From contig MU271145.1 in NCBI GenBank assembly GCA_021432605.1, forward strand, positions 434,001 to 498,000: 64,000 nucleotides of DNA, given 5' to 3'. Origin of the DNA: Coniochaeta sp. PMI_546. Taxonomy: Eukaryota; Ascomycota; Sordariomycetes; Coniochaetales; Coniochaetaceae. Made by a program: the position numbers and the translations under genes. Positions 46,914-58,077 of the stretch are shown piece after piece. The notes under the pieces were generated by a model, which was given only the letters and a program-made list of their open reading frames with translations, had not been told where the DNA came from and searched no databases. The stretch's first letter is position 1. Each line of letters starts with the position of its first letter.

Positions 46914-48464
46914 TCAATACAGATCGGAATCTCCGTCCCTCGTCGAAAGCGAGCGTAAAGGCAGCATTGATGTATCGTTTGGTCGTGACATAAACTTCCG
47001 TCGTCCCATACTACGACGACTTGTCGCTTCCGTCTGGCCTATGATAGTTTGTTGATTGTGGCTGGAACGAAAATACCTTTTCCATAAGATCAGACACGTG
47101 AGAACAGCCGTCACAAGAGCGACGACTACTGCGAGTATGATGTCGCCATTCTTGGTCAAGGCCAAGGGAAAGCCACTGCATGCCCATCCGTCAGCATATT
47201 TTAGGGCACAGAGAGGCGCAGAGTGACATCTACGGAACACACTCACAGGAAGGCGACCACGGCACTAGCGATGATGAGGATGCGACCAAGCCACACATGT
47301 ACCGGTGCGAACTTGGTCGCCTGAAGTGTCTGCTTGTACATGCGATGATGGATAAAACCTAGAACAAATTGGACGACCATGAGAATGGTAACCAGCAAGC
47401 CAACGACTTGATGGGCAGTGTTAAAGCTTTTGGACTACAGATATGTCAGCTTCTAGACCGATACTGGGGAGTGTCATTACAGGACCGTGTAGCACCTACC
47501 CGGTTATACCTGGTCGAGTCGTAAATACCAACTCCAGCACCAACGACAATCCCGACAAGGGCCAAGGACTGGTTGACAGCGTGCCAGCGTACTTTGTGTA
47601 CTACCCGTAGCAATATGATACCGAGAGGAAGCAGTCCTATGAAGCAGCCTACCATGATCACGGCGTGGACGATTGCTGTCCAGTTCTGGGTGGATTTGTT
47701 CGACAACAATGCCGAGCCGGAGCTAGGAACGGCTCCTGGCGTCCCAAGGAGCGGCGGCCTCTCGAGCGAACTCACGGCCTGCTTGAGATTGACACTGAAA
47801 GAACCATAGATAGTGTGGTAGTTGAGAGACGCTGCGGGATCGTCGCTATTCATTGGCCCGTCCGGAGCGAGGCCGTATATGCAGTTCTGGGCATCCGATG
47901 CCACGTCAATGGCACCACCGCCAGACCAGCTACGGCAGTTGGTGCAGCGACCCAAAAAGGTCATGGTCCCATTGGCGATGCCAGTGCCCGCAAGTGCCTC
48001 AACGTGGAAGCCGGAATCGTATATAGGCTCGACATTGTCGGAGACCGTTCGCGTAGACAGCGTGACATTGGTGCCAGAAGCGGAGGAGTAAATGATGAGG
48101 AACAGCGCACCCTTCATCTCTGAACTACCCAGACCGACGCCAGCCCATTTCAGGTTCGACGAGGCAGCGATGGAGAAATAGATGTCGTTGCTCGGGAGGT
48201 CATCGGGAATGCTGATGCCGAACGCAACTTGTTGCTGAGGCGTGACGAAGATGGTTCCTTGCGTGGAAGCTTGACCTACGCATCCACCGCGTTCGCCGTC
48301 AGTGACAACAACAAATAACGAAATGGAAGAATTTGAGCTTTCTTAAGAACTTCGCGGACACGAAGCTTCAAATGTGGCGCACCATGCCTCTGCTATGTGC
48401 TGACTCGAGGTGATGAGCTGGACTGACCTATCAAGACTGCCAAGGCGATCGTTGCAAAACGCAT
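46914..48464 (-). CDS. DOMON (CDH-type cytochrome) plus cytochrome b561 membrane protein, 420 aa
   Basis: Membrane-bound transmembrane electron-transfer protein. Exons 48464-48428, 48275-47500, 47434-47247 and 47175-46914; introns 152, 65 and 71 nt; 421 codons. The tiny first exon encodes the signal peptide MRFATIALAVLIG. The DOMON heme domain (about 14-185) has candidate heme ligands Met66 (VGLGSSEMKG) and His166 (SLNYHTIYGSF). After a Ser/Pro linker the b561-type helices begin: TAIVHAVIMVGCFIGLLPLG, WHAVNQSLALVGIVVGAGVG, NTAHQVVGLLVTILMVVQFV, FAPVHVWLGRILIIASAVVA and a final helix LTKNGDIILAVVVALVTAVL; His residues in these can bind the membrane hemes. The basic tail is cytosolic. Probably passes electrons to extracellular metal or oxidases (inference). 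Confidence 0.85.
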
Positions 48465-49594
48465 CCTTGGTAAATAGATATTGGCTATGCGGCCGCGGAA
48501 AAGCGAACTAAGAACAGTTAGCATAAGAGGTAGCAAGAAAACACCCAAACGGTCTTGGCGAGGATACAATCCCTTTTTCATGATTGCAATGCACCGTATG
48601 ACAAGACAATAGACTCGCTCTTTTATATAATGCTGGCACTGGCGGCTTCGCCGGCTGTGCCGCCCCTTGCGCCTCTCCCTTCCCCCGGTACCCAAGATGT
48701 CTTTGCAGAGTAAGCTGGACGCGTACCACTGCATCAGTTCATTGAAACCTGTACACATGGAGTTGCTCTTGAAACAGGTAAATCAAAGGAACCGTCTCTG
48801 GGCTGCTTTCTGCCTGCTGAGCAATACGTTGTCCGTGATTGGACAGTTGAGGTACATGTACTTTAGTCTGGAGCCACACTGCAGCTGCACCCACGTGTTG
48901 GCTACTCCTCCAACCTTGTTTCTACACCCATCGAGGTAGGCATTATTTCTACACCCCTTACAAAGTAGGGTCTGGGTGTTTACTTAGCTCGAGTGCTGCC
49001 AAGTCGTTTTCACGAGAGAGTGAGGAGAGGGCATCTAGGCGCATACCAGCGGAACGGGCCATGGTGTGCGCTCATTAGCCTCACGAGCGATGGCAGAAAT
49101 CGATTATAATTTTTAACCATTTGCATCCGAGGCAACCGCAGCCGAGTGAAGGAGCAGGTGTATACCTAGGGATAGAGTGCCAGCCAAGCGTTCTTCAGCG
49201 ACGGATCGCTGTGCGTTGTCTGGGTCGAAGCGGACTCTTGGAGCGAGCACGAAATTACCTATTTTTGATGCCCAAAAAGGGAATGGCGACGGGATTTCTT
49301 GAATGAATTTCAGGGTGACCTGGGGCGCTCTACCACGGTAGAGCGCGCTAGCTCCAAACCTTTGCCGCTGTCCGTTGGTACAGGGGCTGTCCATTGGGCA
49401 TGTCCACTGAACATGACATCCTACTGTCTTCCCGTTGGTCGAGATCGTTCGTCGATGGACTCGCCAAATGACCGGGATGCAACCCCATGTACTACATACG
49501 TGACATATGCGACTCAATTGTAAACAATCTCTTCACCTTGACCTGAACCTAAACAACATGGACACCAGCACTTCGACTACCTGAACCGTCCTTG
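48465..49594. other. intergenic with a perfect palindrome
   Basis: Upstream of two divergent genes. Contains the 22-bp palindrome at 49325-49346 listed separately. ORFs in it are short and unconvincing. Confidence 0.5.
49325..49346. repeat. perfect inverted repeat, 10-bp arms with 2-bp spacer
   Basis: GCGCTCTACC, then AC, then GGTAGAGCGC. It lies about 250 bp upstream of the LRR-like gene and may be a dimeric regulator site or chance. The right arm resembles a tRNA A-box, but no B-box follows at tRNA distance on either strand. Confidence 0.55.
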
Positions 49595-51314
49595 CAGCAC
49601 TCAAAGACAGATCTCAACGGTTTTAACCCCCTGAACATCAAAAGCCCTGTCGCATCCACCATCCATGGACTTCGTACCTTGATCAAGGATGCTTCAGATC
49701 GGGCCTTCCGCCAGGGCAAGAACTCTCTGGGACGTCAGGTCCTGGTAGTACCTCTCTGCGCGAGGTTCACGCCGTCCGGTTTCGGCTCTTATCGACGCGT
49801 GGCTACAGCATCGCGTACCGTTGCTGGGCACGGCTCCGCGATCCGACATGAGGACTTCGTCCCTCGGTCATTCAAAAGGATTAGACTGGTAACACAAGAA
49901 GATTTTTACGCCTGCTATGGTATTGTGGCCCGCTATCTCAACCATCCTGAGACGGCCTATTCAGTCAAGGAATGCATCCTTCATCCCCCGATGCAAGGGC
50001 ACTATCCATATACTGGACCTCTAGGTGGAACACCTACGCACATTGTCGACGATAGCATGCAAGAGAGGATTGTGAAATATGTACAGTCACTGGGACTTGG
50101 TGACGACCTCGCCCTAAAACTCTCGAAAGCACTAGATCTGAAGACACTACGGTTTGACCACGGAGAGCTGGCGGTCAACTACATGTTCGACCTCGCCGTT
50201 GCCACACTTCTCATCTCACTGTGTCCCAATATCGTTATCCTTCGTATCGATGGCGTTCGCTCAGATACTCCACTTGGCCAATTCTTGTTGGAAAACAACT
50301 ATGGCATGCTCGCGAAGCCTGTACTGCAGAAGTTAAGGAAGGTCCAGCTACATCCGGTTCACTGTATGGATCCAAGAGAATACGCCCGTATTCAAGCAAT
50401 AGATCATGTTCGGTATTTCCATCGACTCCCAGCAATCAACGCCTTATCTATGGAAGGTCTTGAGGAATACGACGCGGGTATCGAAGTCTTTCCACCTAAA
50501 TCTTCGCCCGGCATCAAGGAGATCCGTATGAGCCATGTCGATATGTCGACGGAGATGGTCTGCACTATTATCCGGATCCCTAAAACGCTAGTGAAATACA
50601 GCCTGTCCACCAACGGTTTGCAGAACCAATATGGGCACGAATCAATGCTAGACGCCGAGACTATAGCTAAATGTCTATCGGAGCATAACGATTGGCTTCG
50701 GAAATTAGATATTGACGCCGCCATCTGTTGGCCATGTATTCACGACATTGATGTTTTCGAGGAGGAGTGGAAGGTTCAACAGATGAGCAAGTGGTACTTT
50801 GCCCTCGACCAGAGGGACGGCAACAGTGATTTACCGCTGCGGCTGGAGGACTTACCAGCCACGAGGGAGTATTCGGCGCGGTCAATCGGCTCCTTGGCCG
50901 ACTTCAGGGCTCTAACACACCTCAGTATTGTACTCATCCCCTTCGACCCCCTGCAACTTGCATGACTGCTTACTAAACCGGGCTCATAAACAGAGACTTG
51001 GACTGCTCCTAGGATATGACGACAACAAAGTGCACAGTCACCACGTCCCAAGCGCTAGCTATCGACTTATAAACGCCCTGCCAGCCAGGTTGGAATTTCT
51101 TCGTCTCTATGGTTATAAGAGAGGCATGTGCGCGGCAGTCGATAGCCATGTAACAGAATTGCTCGAGAGGAAGAGTGAGTTGTTCCCCAATTTGGGTGAA
51201 ATCGAAGGTGTGGATGAGTTTTTGCCCGGCGTCCCTGGGACGTATGAAGTGGAACTCGACGATGAAGATGTTTGGAGAAGACCAGAGGAAAACCTAGATT
51301 GGGTCGAGGCCTGA
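49595..51314 (+). CDS. LRR-like fungal protein, 5' end unresolved
   Basis: Not assigned to a named family; Leu-rich repeats resemble those of fungal F-box-associated proteins. The main exon runs from a CTGAAC...TTGCAG acceptor at 49594 to 50929. A 64-nt intron (GTACTC donor, TTACTAAAC branch, CAG acceptor) then joins LTHLSI to RLGLLLGYDDNKVHSHHVPS and the frame ends at 51314. The large frame has no early in-frame ATG. A short upstream exon is likely; ATG at 49487 to the donor TT|GTAAAC at about 49519 fits in phase but is unproven. Internal features: EDFYACYGIVARYLNHPETA, LDLKTLRFDHGELAVNYMFD, LCPNIVILRIDGVRSDTPLG and an acidic C-terminus (TYEVELDDEDVW). No F-box helix is visible. Confidence 0.55.
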
Positions 51315-52435
51315 TGCTACGCTTCGAGGTTTCCAGTCAGTGCTGTTTCAGGGACACCAGGTGGAATTGCCTTGACTAGTGGCCGGATCCTAATCTGCCA
51401 AAGCAACTATGTAGAGGCCAGTGGTGGTTGACACTACATTGGCCGAAGCAAATACGCGCATGTCTATGGGAAGGACAGTTGATCTTTTTAGCTCATGATC
51501 CGTTGTGCTTGTGTTCTAGAACCTGTCTATGAAGTCTGTCTTGTGTCCGGTTCTCCACCTATCCTTCAATTAATAGCCGATCGTCGATTTCGCGGCCTTC
51601 TCCATGCATGCAACAAACGTCTGGTCGAGCAGATCTTCCGTGGACAATTTCTATGGATCATTTATACTGGTGCCATAATTTCCTGATGGGACTGAGCTTA
51701 CTTCTGAATTGTTGCCCAGGTATTTTTCTGTCAGGTCAGTTTGACTGCAACCGCCTCACAGCGTCTTCCTCGAGCAACTGTGCGATTGAACTATTTTTGC
51801 ATATTTGTCTAGGAAGGTGAAAATAGCTGCACTTGCTCTTCTTCAACGCTATATAGAGACGATTCTGCCTTAAGGAGGTCAAAGCTAGCAAGGTAAGCTG
51901 GAAGCCAAAACTTTTCTTTGCCTAGATAGTGCGGGTAAGTTCGTAGTACAATACATGTTGCTAGATATGCAAGATGTGAACTTTAGCCTGTCAGTAGTTT
52001 CATCAGACCTTCACTCTTCTTGTTGGATTCTAGCCGCTTTACGGAAATTCTTTCGGCACGCAGCCTTTATACGTCACGCCTTGGTGCATACTAGTTCGTC
52101 GCTCTCGATTTGACATCGGACATCGCCCGTGTTGATAGTATGGAGTGCCTGATACAGTGCCTGAAAGAGCATCATCTGCCGGATGACCAAAATTGAGGGC
52201 ACGGATCGCAACTTTTATGCAATATGAGAAGCTTTTGGACATGGTGAACTTGGTTGTTTTTACCGACTGACGAAGAACAAACCTGAATCGTGGACAACAC
52301 TGTTGAGTCAAATATCAAAGTACACATATCAATTTCGATCGACTTCTTGCAGCTATCCCAAATATTCCCACATATGACTAACAAAGACGGCCTCATATCA
52401 CCCTCTAGTTGATATGTCGTGTTGTCGTGGCTGAT
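51315..52435. other. convergent intergenic region, no gene seen
   Basis: Between the 3' ends of the LRR-like and RNase H genes. Short ORFs only. Confidence 0.5.
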
Positions 52436-53519
52436 CTAAAGATCGATCCCGTAAAGTTCTCTCCACTCATTAGGCACATCAAACTGAGCAGCTGCGCCCT
52501 TCGCAGCTGCATCGGCAACGGTATTCCACTCACGCGGGATCCTCCAGAACTCAACAACCATCCCATCGCTCTTGTATCTCTCGACTTCACCCAGAAGCGC
52601 CTCCCACAGATCCCGGTTCTTGACGTCATCCCATCGGCGGTCGGTGCGCCTCTTCCAGCGATTCTTGACCCACGTCTTGGCCCATTTGGTGGCGCCCTCA
52701 ACAGCATACTCGGAGTCGGTGGCGACGACAAGCGTGTGGAACCCCTCGCCTGGCCAGTGTCGGAAGCGCAGGGCTGCAATGATGGCGCGGAGCTCCGCCC
52801 GGTTGCTGGTCTGCGCGCCGTCGTCGCCGAAAGGTCCCTTCTTCTCCAGGCGGCCGGAGGCAACGAGTGGTTCTCCCGCAGACTGGCACCCGTGCCAAAA
52901 AGCCCAGCCCGCCTTAGGGTCTGCATGGCCGTTGTTCAGACATGCGCCGTCAGTGTAGATGAGGCCTTTGCCGGGGTCATTTGGCAAGGTGTATCTGGAC
53001 GAGCACGTTAGCTGACAACCATCTTTTAGTCTCCTGTGTGTTTACTCGCCTTTTGACAAGCGTATGTGCCCTCCGACCAGAGAATACCTCCAAAGGTGTC
53101 ACTGATGCCGAGGGTGGCACAAACTTGGTAGGGAAGACCTGACCGCTACCTCTTTTCAACGTCGGACCGGAAGAAGGCGCGGGACTTGGAAGGGTTTCTG
53201 TGGTGGTTGGTGGGTTGTTTGAGTGATGCGCCCTGGATATCACAATGTGTCCGGTGACAAGCGGATACAATTTGAAGGGCTTGACTTGCGAACTATCGCA
53301 ATCCTCGTCCTCTTCCTCGTCCTTGGATTCATTCTCGCTACCGTCACTAAGACTCTCATCCAGGTAGCTGTAATCGACGCAGCACTTCCCGCAGATAGTC
53401 AAACCATGGGGACCACAGACCGTCCGGCCGTCCGGTAGCTCACAAGGACCCTCCTCGTCATCGCTGCTACTAGGGCCCAGCGGTATCAGCCCCTGGGCTA
53501 GGTAGTACCCAAGAGGCAT
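52436..53519 (-). CDS. ribonuclease H1 domain protein with Cys-rich N-terminal extension, 342 aa
   Basis: Cleaves the RNA strand of RNA-DNA hybrids. Exons 53519-53050 and 52994-52436. The phase requires a GC-AG intron (AG|GCGAGT donor, 55 nt) joining HTLVKR to YTLPNDPGKGLIYTDGACLN. The four acidic catalytic residues are present: Asp172 (IYTDGAC), Glu224 (SNRAELRAI), Asp250 (VVATDSEYAV) and Asp318 (VADAAAKGAA). The first about 150 residues hold LPDGRTVCGPHGLTICGKCC plus VDYSYLDE, a Cys/His cluster seen in other fungal proteins and probably metal binding, then an acidic Ser/Asp/Glu stretch. There is no hybrid-binding domain at the N-terminus as in classical RNase H1. The GT alternative donor 3 nt downstream would cause an early stop. 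Confidence 0.85.
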
Positions 53520-55052
53520 GGTATTAGGGAATCCCGACGTGTCTTGTCAACGGTGATGGGTGGAATTTACAAAGTATGCAAAGGTGTCTGGCAAGTGTGA
53601 CCCAAGTAAATGGCGAAGCGGGGAGTACTCAAAAACAGACCGCTGCCTCTTATAAGGTTGGTGCGTGTGTGGCTAGGTACTCAGCGCCAAGCCTTATTAG
53701 GCTGGTACCCTACCAAGTGCTTCCTTCCAGGTTTGTTACAAGGTACCGGCAGGAGCAACCAGCACATGAACGCTTTGCATTTCTTCCCCAGGAAGTCGAT
53801 CCAGGTTCTACACCTGTAGACCTCCATTTCTAGTAGTGTACAAATACCGGTACATGAAGGAAGCTCACGGACCACGTCGTGAACAATCCTACACATGTAG
53901 GAGTGATGCAATGCTAATTCCAGGCCACACCGTAAATTCTACCTAGGAAATTACAACGAAATATTCAGAAGCTTGCAGAAAGACCCCCACGCAATGCAGG
54001 CTGTTAGCCTCAACCTTGTACCCCGCAGTGGTGGCTTGTGGATCAACACAAACAAATGCGGTTGCATGGTTTGAAGCCCAGGAACAGACATGCCAAACCG
54101 GCGACAGGAGATGAAAAGACAGTAGACCTCTCTCCTTGTTCGGGCATCCTCCATATGCTTACATCTGTTCATATCTAACCGTGCAACAGCATGTGCATAC
54201 CTTAGGCACCTGATCGCTAACGCTACCGGGTGATGGCCTAATCTCACTAAAACATTTGGAAGGAGCCGCTTCAGAATTACTGACAGGCGTGGTATACATA
54301 GTACGTCTTGAGGAATCCTGGCGTTGAGAAACTCCGACATCACTTCAAAGACGTCTTTGTGTGCAAGGATCAGAACCGCAAGTGACATTGGTCGTTCTCC
54401 AACTTGGAGCTGGCAATCGGTCAGTACGTGCTTGGCGCTACCTCATCTGCAGGCATTGAGACCAGTGAGTCTCGCAGTCAGCTGGCCACTCTGACGCGGC
54501 GGCACTCACTTTCGGGGTCCTCACGTCCTGACAGGTACGGACTCATCTAGTAACTCGCACTTAAGGTTCCCTGGGCCTGAAGGCTGTTACTCATACATCC
54601 TAGTCTAGACGCCTAGTTGTGCCACAGAGCTAATAACCCCTTCCTGACTACCTTACCACGCCTCAGTATGACAAGACCCACAGTACCACATACCCAATCT
54701 GAAGTCAAGAAATGCATGAAGGCCGCAACTAGGCAAGCGAGCAAGTGACATCGATAAGTCGTTTGCTTGCCAAAGAGCAAAATGTCTCCATTCTTCTTTG
54801 GAAATCACGCCGGTCTGTTAGCACAGGTGCTTGATGAGGATTGGGACGGAACGAAGCAAGTTAAGGTGATTAGATATAACTTTGCCTCTATCTCACTTCC
54901 CTTACCTCCCGTTGTCCCAGCCTTCTCCTTACCCGGCACCAACTTGCGATCTTTCGTGACTTTATACTTGATACTGTCCAGTTCTTAGGATATCCAGGTT
55001 TCCCATTTATCAGACTGTCAACTACGGCAGTACAGTTGATCGTCCAACAAAC
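53520..55052. other. intergenic, no confident gene
   Basis: Contains one minus-strand ORF of 145 codons (53951-54388) with an ATG but no recognised motif, and otherwise only short ORFs. Confidence 0.45.
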
Positions 55053-55660
55053 ATGCCCACCGGACGCTGTCTCTGTGGCAAGATTCGCATCCAGTTGTCC
55101 GATGCGCCAAAGAGAACGGTTCGTCATACTCTTGTTAGACTAGAGCGTTGTGAAAGCTTGCGTGAAACTAAACTGGACCGCCAGGCCCTCTGTCACTGCG
55201 ACACGTGCAGACACTACACCGGTTCCGTGTACAGCTTCAACATAGTTGTCCCTGGTGACAGCTTTGTCGTCTCACATGGCCAGCCCAAGGAAGTCAAGCT
55301 CACGGCGGACAGTGGCAGGTCCATCACCAACTGCTTCTGCGGCGACTGTGGTAAGGTAGAGCATCAAGTTTTCCTCTCATGAACCGACCTATTACTCTAT
55401 ACCCCAGCTTCATTGCTAACAGAACGTGAAACACCCGCATAGGCACTACGGTTTATCGTTACGGCGACAGCTTTGGCGGTATCGACGGGGACAAGATCGT
55501 CCAAGGGGGCGTGCTCGATAAGCCTGTCGACCTTGATGCCAATAGGCCCCAGCTCGAAATGTTCGTCGAGGATCGCATCAAGTGGGCTCCTTCGCTTGAC
55601 AAGGAGGGTGCAGACCAATTCAAGGGTATGCCGCCGTCACCGCCTATAGACCGACAGTAG
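55053..55660 (+). CDS. GFA/CENP-V-family zinc protein (glutathione-dependent formaldehyde-activating-like), 149 aa
   Basis: Small zinc-binding protein of the GFA superfamily; enzyme activity in fungi is mostly unproven. Three exons: 55053-55118, 55185-55350 and 55443-55660, with introns of 66 and 92 nt. Reading through intron 1 would insert about 22 foreign residues; splicing gives DAPKRT-ALCHCDTCRHYTGS, the family pattern. Zinc-type cysteines: GRCLCGK, LCHCDTC and CFCGDCG. The end reads TTVYRYGDSFGGIDGDKIVQ and GGVLDKPVDLDANRPQLEMF, as in fungal homologues. Convergent with the regulator gene, 107 bp apart. Confidence 0.85.
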
Positions 55661-55767
55661 TCGGTATTTTCAAGCCACTGGCTCGACAGCACAGTGATTA
55701 GTTAAGTGGTCATCAATACGAGGGGCTGCCTCATTCTATATTACATACATGCAAATATGATGTATCT

Positions 55768-57424
55768 TTAGGAGCAACAATCCTTTCCGTCGCAGCACTT
55801 CCTCCCAAGTGCCTCGCAGAACCCCTTGAGCACTCTCGCCTCAATGACTCGACCCGTTCCCCGCGCTGCTGCACGCCGGAAATCAGCATGAGTGGCGATA
55901 ACCGCATCGGCAATTTTGGCTTTTTGATCGAGGAAAAACTCGGCACGGTGGTTGCCTGGTATCAAAGGGACAGAACGCTGGGCCTGCTTAAGCTCGGCGG
56001 CCAAACCCTGGACCTCGTCTTCGAGTAGTCGGCCGCCGGGATCTTGTGGTGGCGAGAGGCTGACGAGCATCCGATCGGCAAGCATGTGTATCACAAGGGA
56101 GGCGCCAAGAAGCTCGTATCGCTTGCTTGCGCTGTGCATGTTTCCCACCGAGGTATTAGTGTTGGCACTGTCAATGGAATGGATCAGTGCCATGTTGAAG
56201 TCGCGACGCCAGGTGATAACCTTGCATCGTAGCGTATGCACTTCACTCGTTAGAGCGTCTACGTCTTGCTCATTACCATGGCCGCCCTGCAGGTCGGCCA
56301 TCGCTACTGCATGGCTGGTCCGCTTGGCAAGGCCGGGGACTTTGGCCATCAGTAACATCAAGGCGATGCCGAGAGGTGATCGATCCGTGAAGGTCTCGTG
56401 CGGGTCTACGGCCTGTTTGATGGTTTCGGTCCATGCTGGGTGATCTAGAAAGCATTTCCTGTTGTTGAGGAGTGCTTCAGCGGACTAGTGGCAACATAAG
56501 AGACATCAGATTGCGTTGCTCAACATGAATTGTCAGAGGGGTACGTGGAGAAACTGGGACATTGTAGTCTTACGATTGGGTAGCAAAGTCCTGTTATGAG
56601 AGCCTTGTCGAAGTCCGAAGTGAACCCTTGAGGCCCCCGGGCTTGAACGAGGACAGACGCCCCCGCGATGTGGCTACTCCACAGCTGTTCGCTCGACGGG
56701 TGCAAAATCTGTGCAGAGGCCGAGGCCAGGATCAGACAAGGTCTTCGCATACCGCTGCTTGATCACTTACCTCAAAGAGTGCCAACAGGCTGACAGCGCA
56801 TAAGATCTCGGCGGTTTGGTGCTCCCTTGGGTTGTCAATGGCGGATTGGAGGCTGCGGAGAGCTTTGCCGTAGTAAGCGAGCACCTTGTCGCTGATTTGT
56901 TCCCCATTTGCGACCAAATTTGAATGAGCAACCGTGACGAGGCAGCGATATGCATCGTCAAGGGCTGCGACGTGTCCAAAGCGCGGCGGGATATAGGACA
57001 AGTACGACCGCTGCCGACATGACAGCACTCGACCCAGCTGACCGGGATACGATTGGATAGTCGCCGAAGCACTGATCATGGGTTAATAGATTACTCAAAG
57101 TCTTACCAGGATCTCGTTCAAAGAATTAGTCGGGGTGCGTCAAACATACACAGTCCCAATGTGCACAGATGCGAGTGCCGAAAGATCCATGGGATCAAGT
57201 CCATAGTCCTTGACCAGCAATTCCAGACCCGACATGGGTATCGAATGCAGGGAATGCCGCTGGAGAGGGTGAAGTCTCAATGCAGTCGTGTCGACCGATC
57301 TTAAGCGCGCCGCTCCTACCGCTCGCATGGCATGGCGTCGAATCTTGGAGCGGTTTTCTCTCGACAGCGCCACATTCGGCTCGTGTATGACAAACTCGAA
57401 GCTGCTCTTATCCGGATCCATCAT
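55768..57424 (-). CDS. fungal-specific transcription-factor-domain protein lacking the Zn2Cys6 cluster, 475 aa
   Basis: Likely transcription-related protein of the fungal TF-domain (PF11951-like) type. Exons 57424-57150, 57071-56771, 56708-56574 and 56484-55768; introns 78, 62 and 89 nt; 476 codons. The N-terminus SSFEFVIHEPNVALSRENRS then KIRRHAMR is the short basic motif common in zinc-cluster-less members. The middle-homology-type helices include YRCLVTVAHSNLVANGEQIS, TAEILCAVSLLALFE and QLWSSHIAGASVLVQARGPQ. The C-terminus ends in five cysteines within LGRKCCDGKDCCS. It cannot bind DNA through a zinc cluster; it may bind differently or act as a partner. The first intron is the least certain join. 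Confidence 0.74.
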
Positions 57425-58077
57425 GAAAACCTGTAACACGGCCGTGTCGTGGTGGTGCCGCGTAACACTCTGCTGCGATTGGTGTGGTCGTTAGAAAGCA
57501 ACCATCAGAGGGGCATCATCCGAGGTCTAGCACATACCAAAGGCAGTAAGTATCTCTTGTGCACTATGTACCATATACGGTATGTGCTTCGACCCCACCC
57601 GACTATGAGATGGTCTGGGGGAACCAATGATGATAGTTGCTCTTTGCAAGATTTGTCATCCCCATGCAGTTACAACGATTAGTAAGACTTGCCTCGAAAG
57701 ATCACTACCTAGTGCCGATTACTGGACGTGACTACACAGTATCTAGTGTTTCCATCGGCAGGCACCAAGAAACTCGTCATTTCAACCCGTTGCGGAGGGC
57801 CCGGTAAGTACGCCACGCGTGTCAGGTCCTTTGGAAAGGGGGGTGGTGTCCGCGTATCATCTACCACGTAATTAACACGGCGCTTTGCCGGTACGGCTCG
57901 CCTTTGTCGCAGAGAAGCATGGGATGGCAGCCAGCACATACTAGTATATGCAGAAATGGACTTTCTCCGATGACTGTATGCATTCCACTATCTTTGCTAC
58001 CTGCTCCACCTCACGGTCCAGCCCAATGTCCAGTATACATCGTTGTCTCATAATGACAGACACATCCACGATCCATG
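57425..58077. other. intergenic, no gene seen
   Basis: Promoter of the regulator gene and 3' flank of the alpha/beta hydrolase gene. No supported ORF. Confidence 0.5.

Noticed and set aside
48667-48939. Plus-strand ORF of 90 codons
   Set aside because: Low-information sequence in the upstream region of the DOMON-b561 gene; no recognised features.
53951-54388. 145-codon minus-strand ORF with ATG
   Set aside because: No motif, no splice partner and no clear family. Possibly an ankyrin-like remnant, but not supportable.
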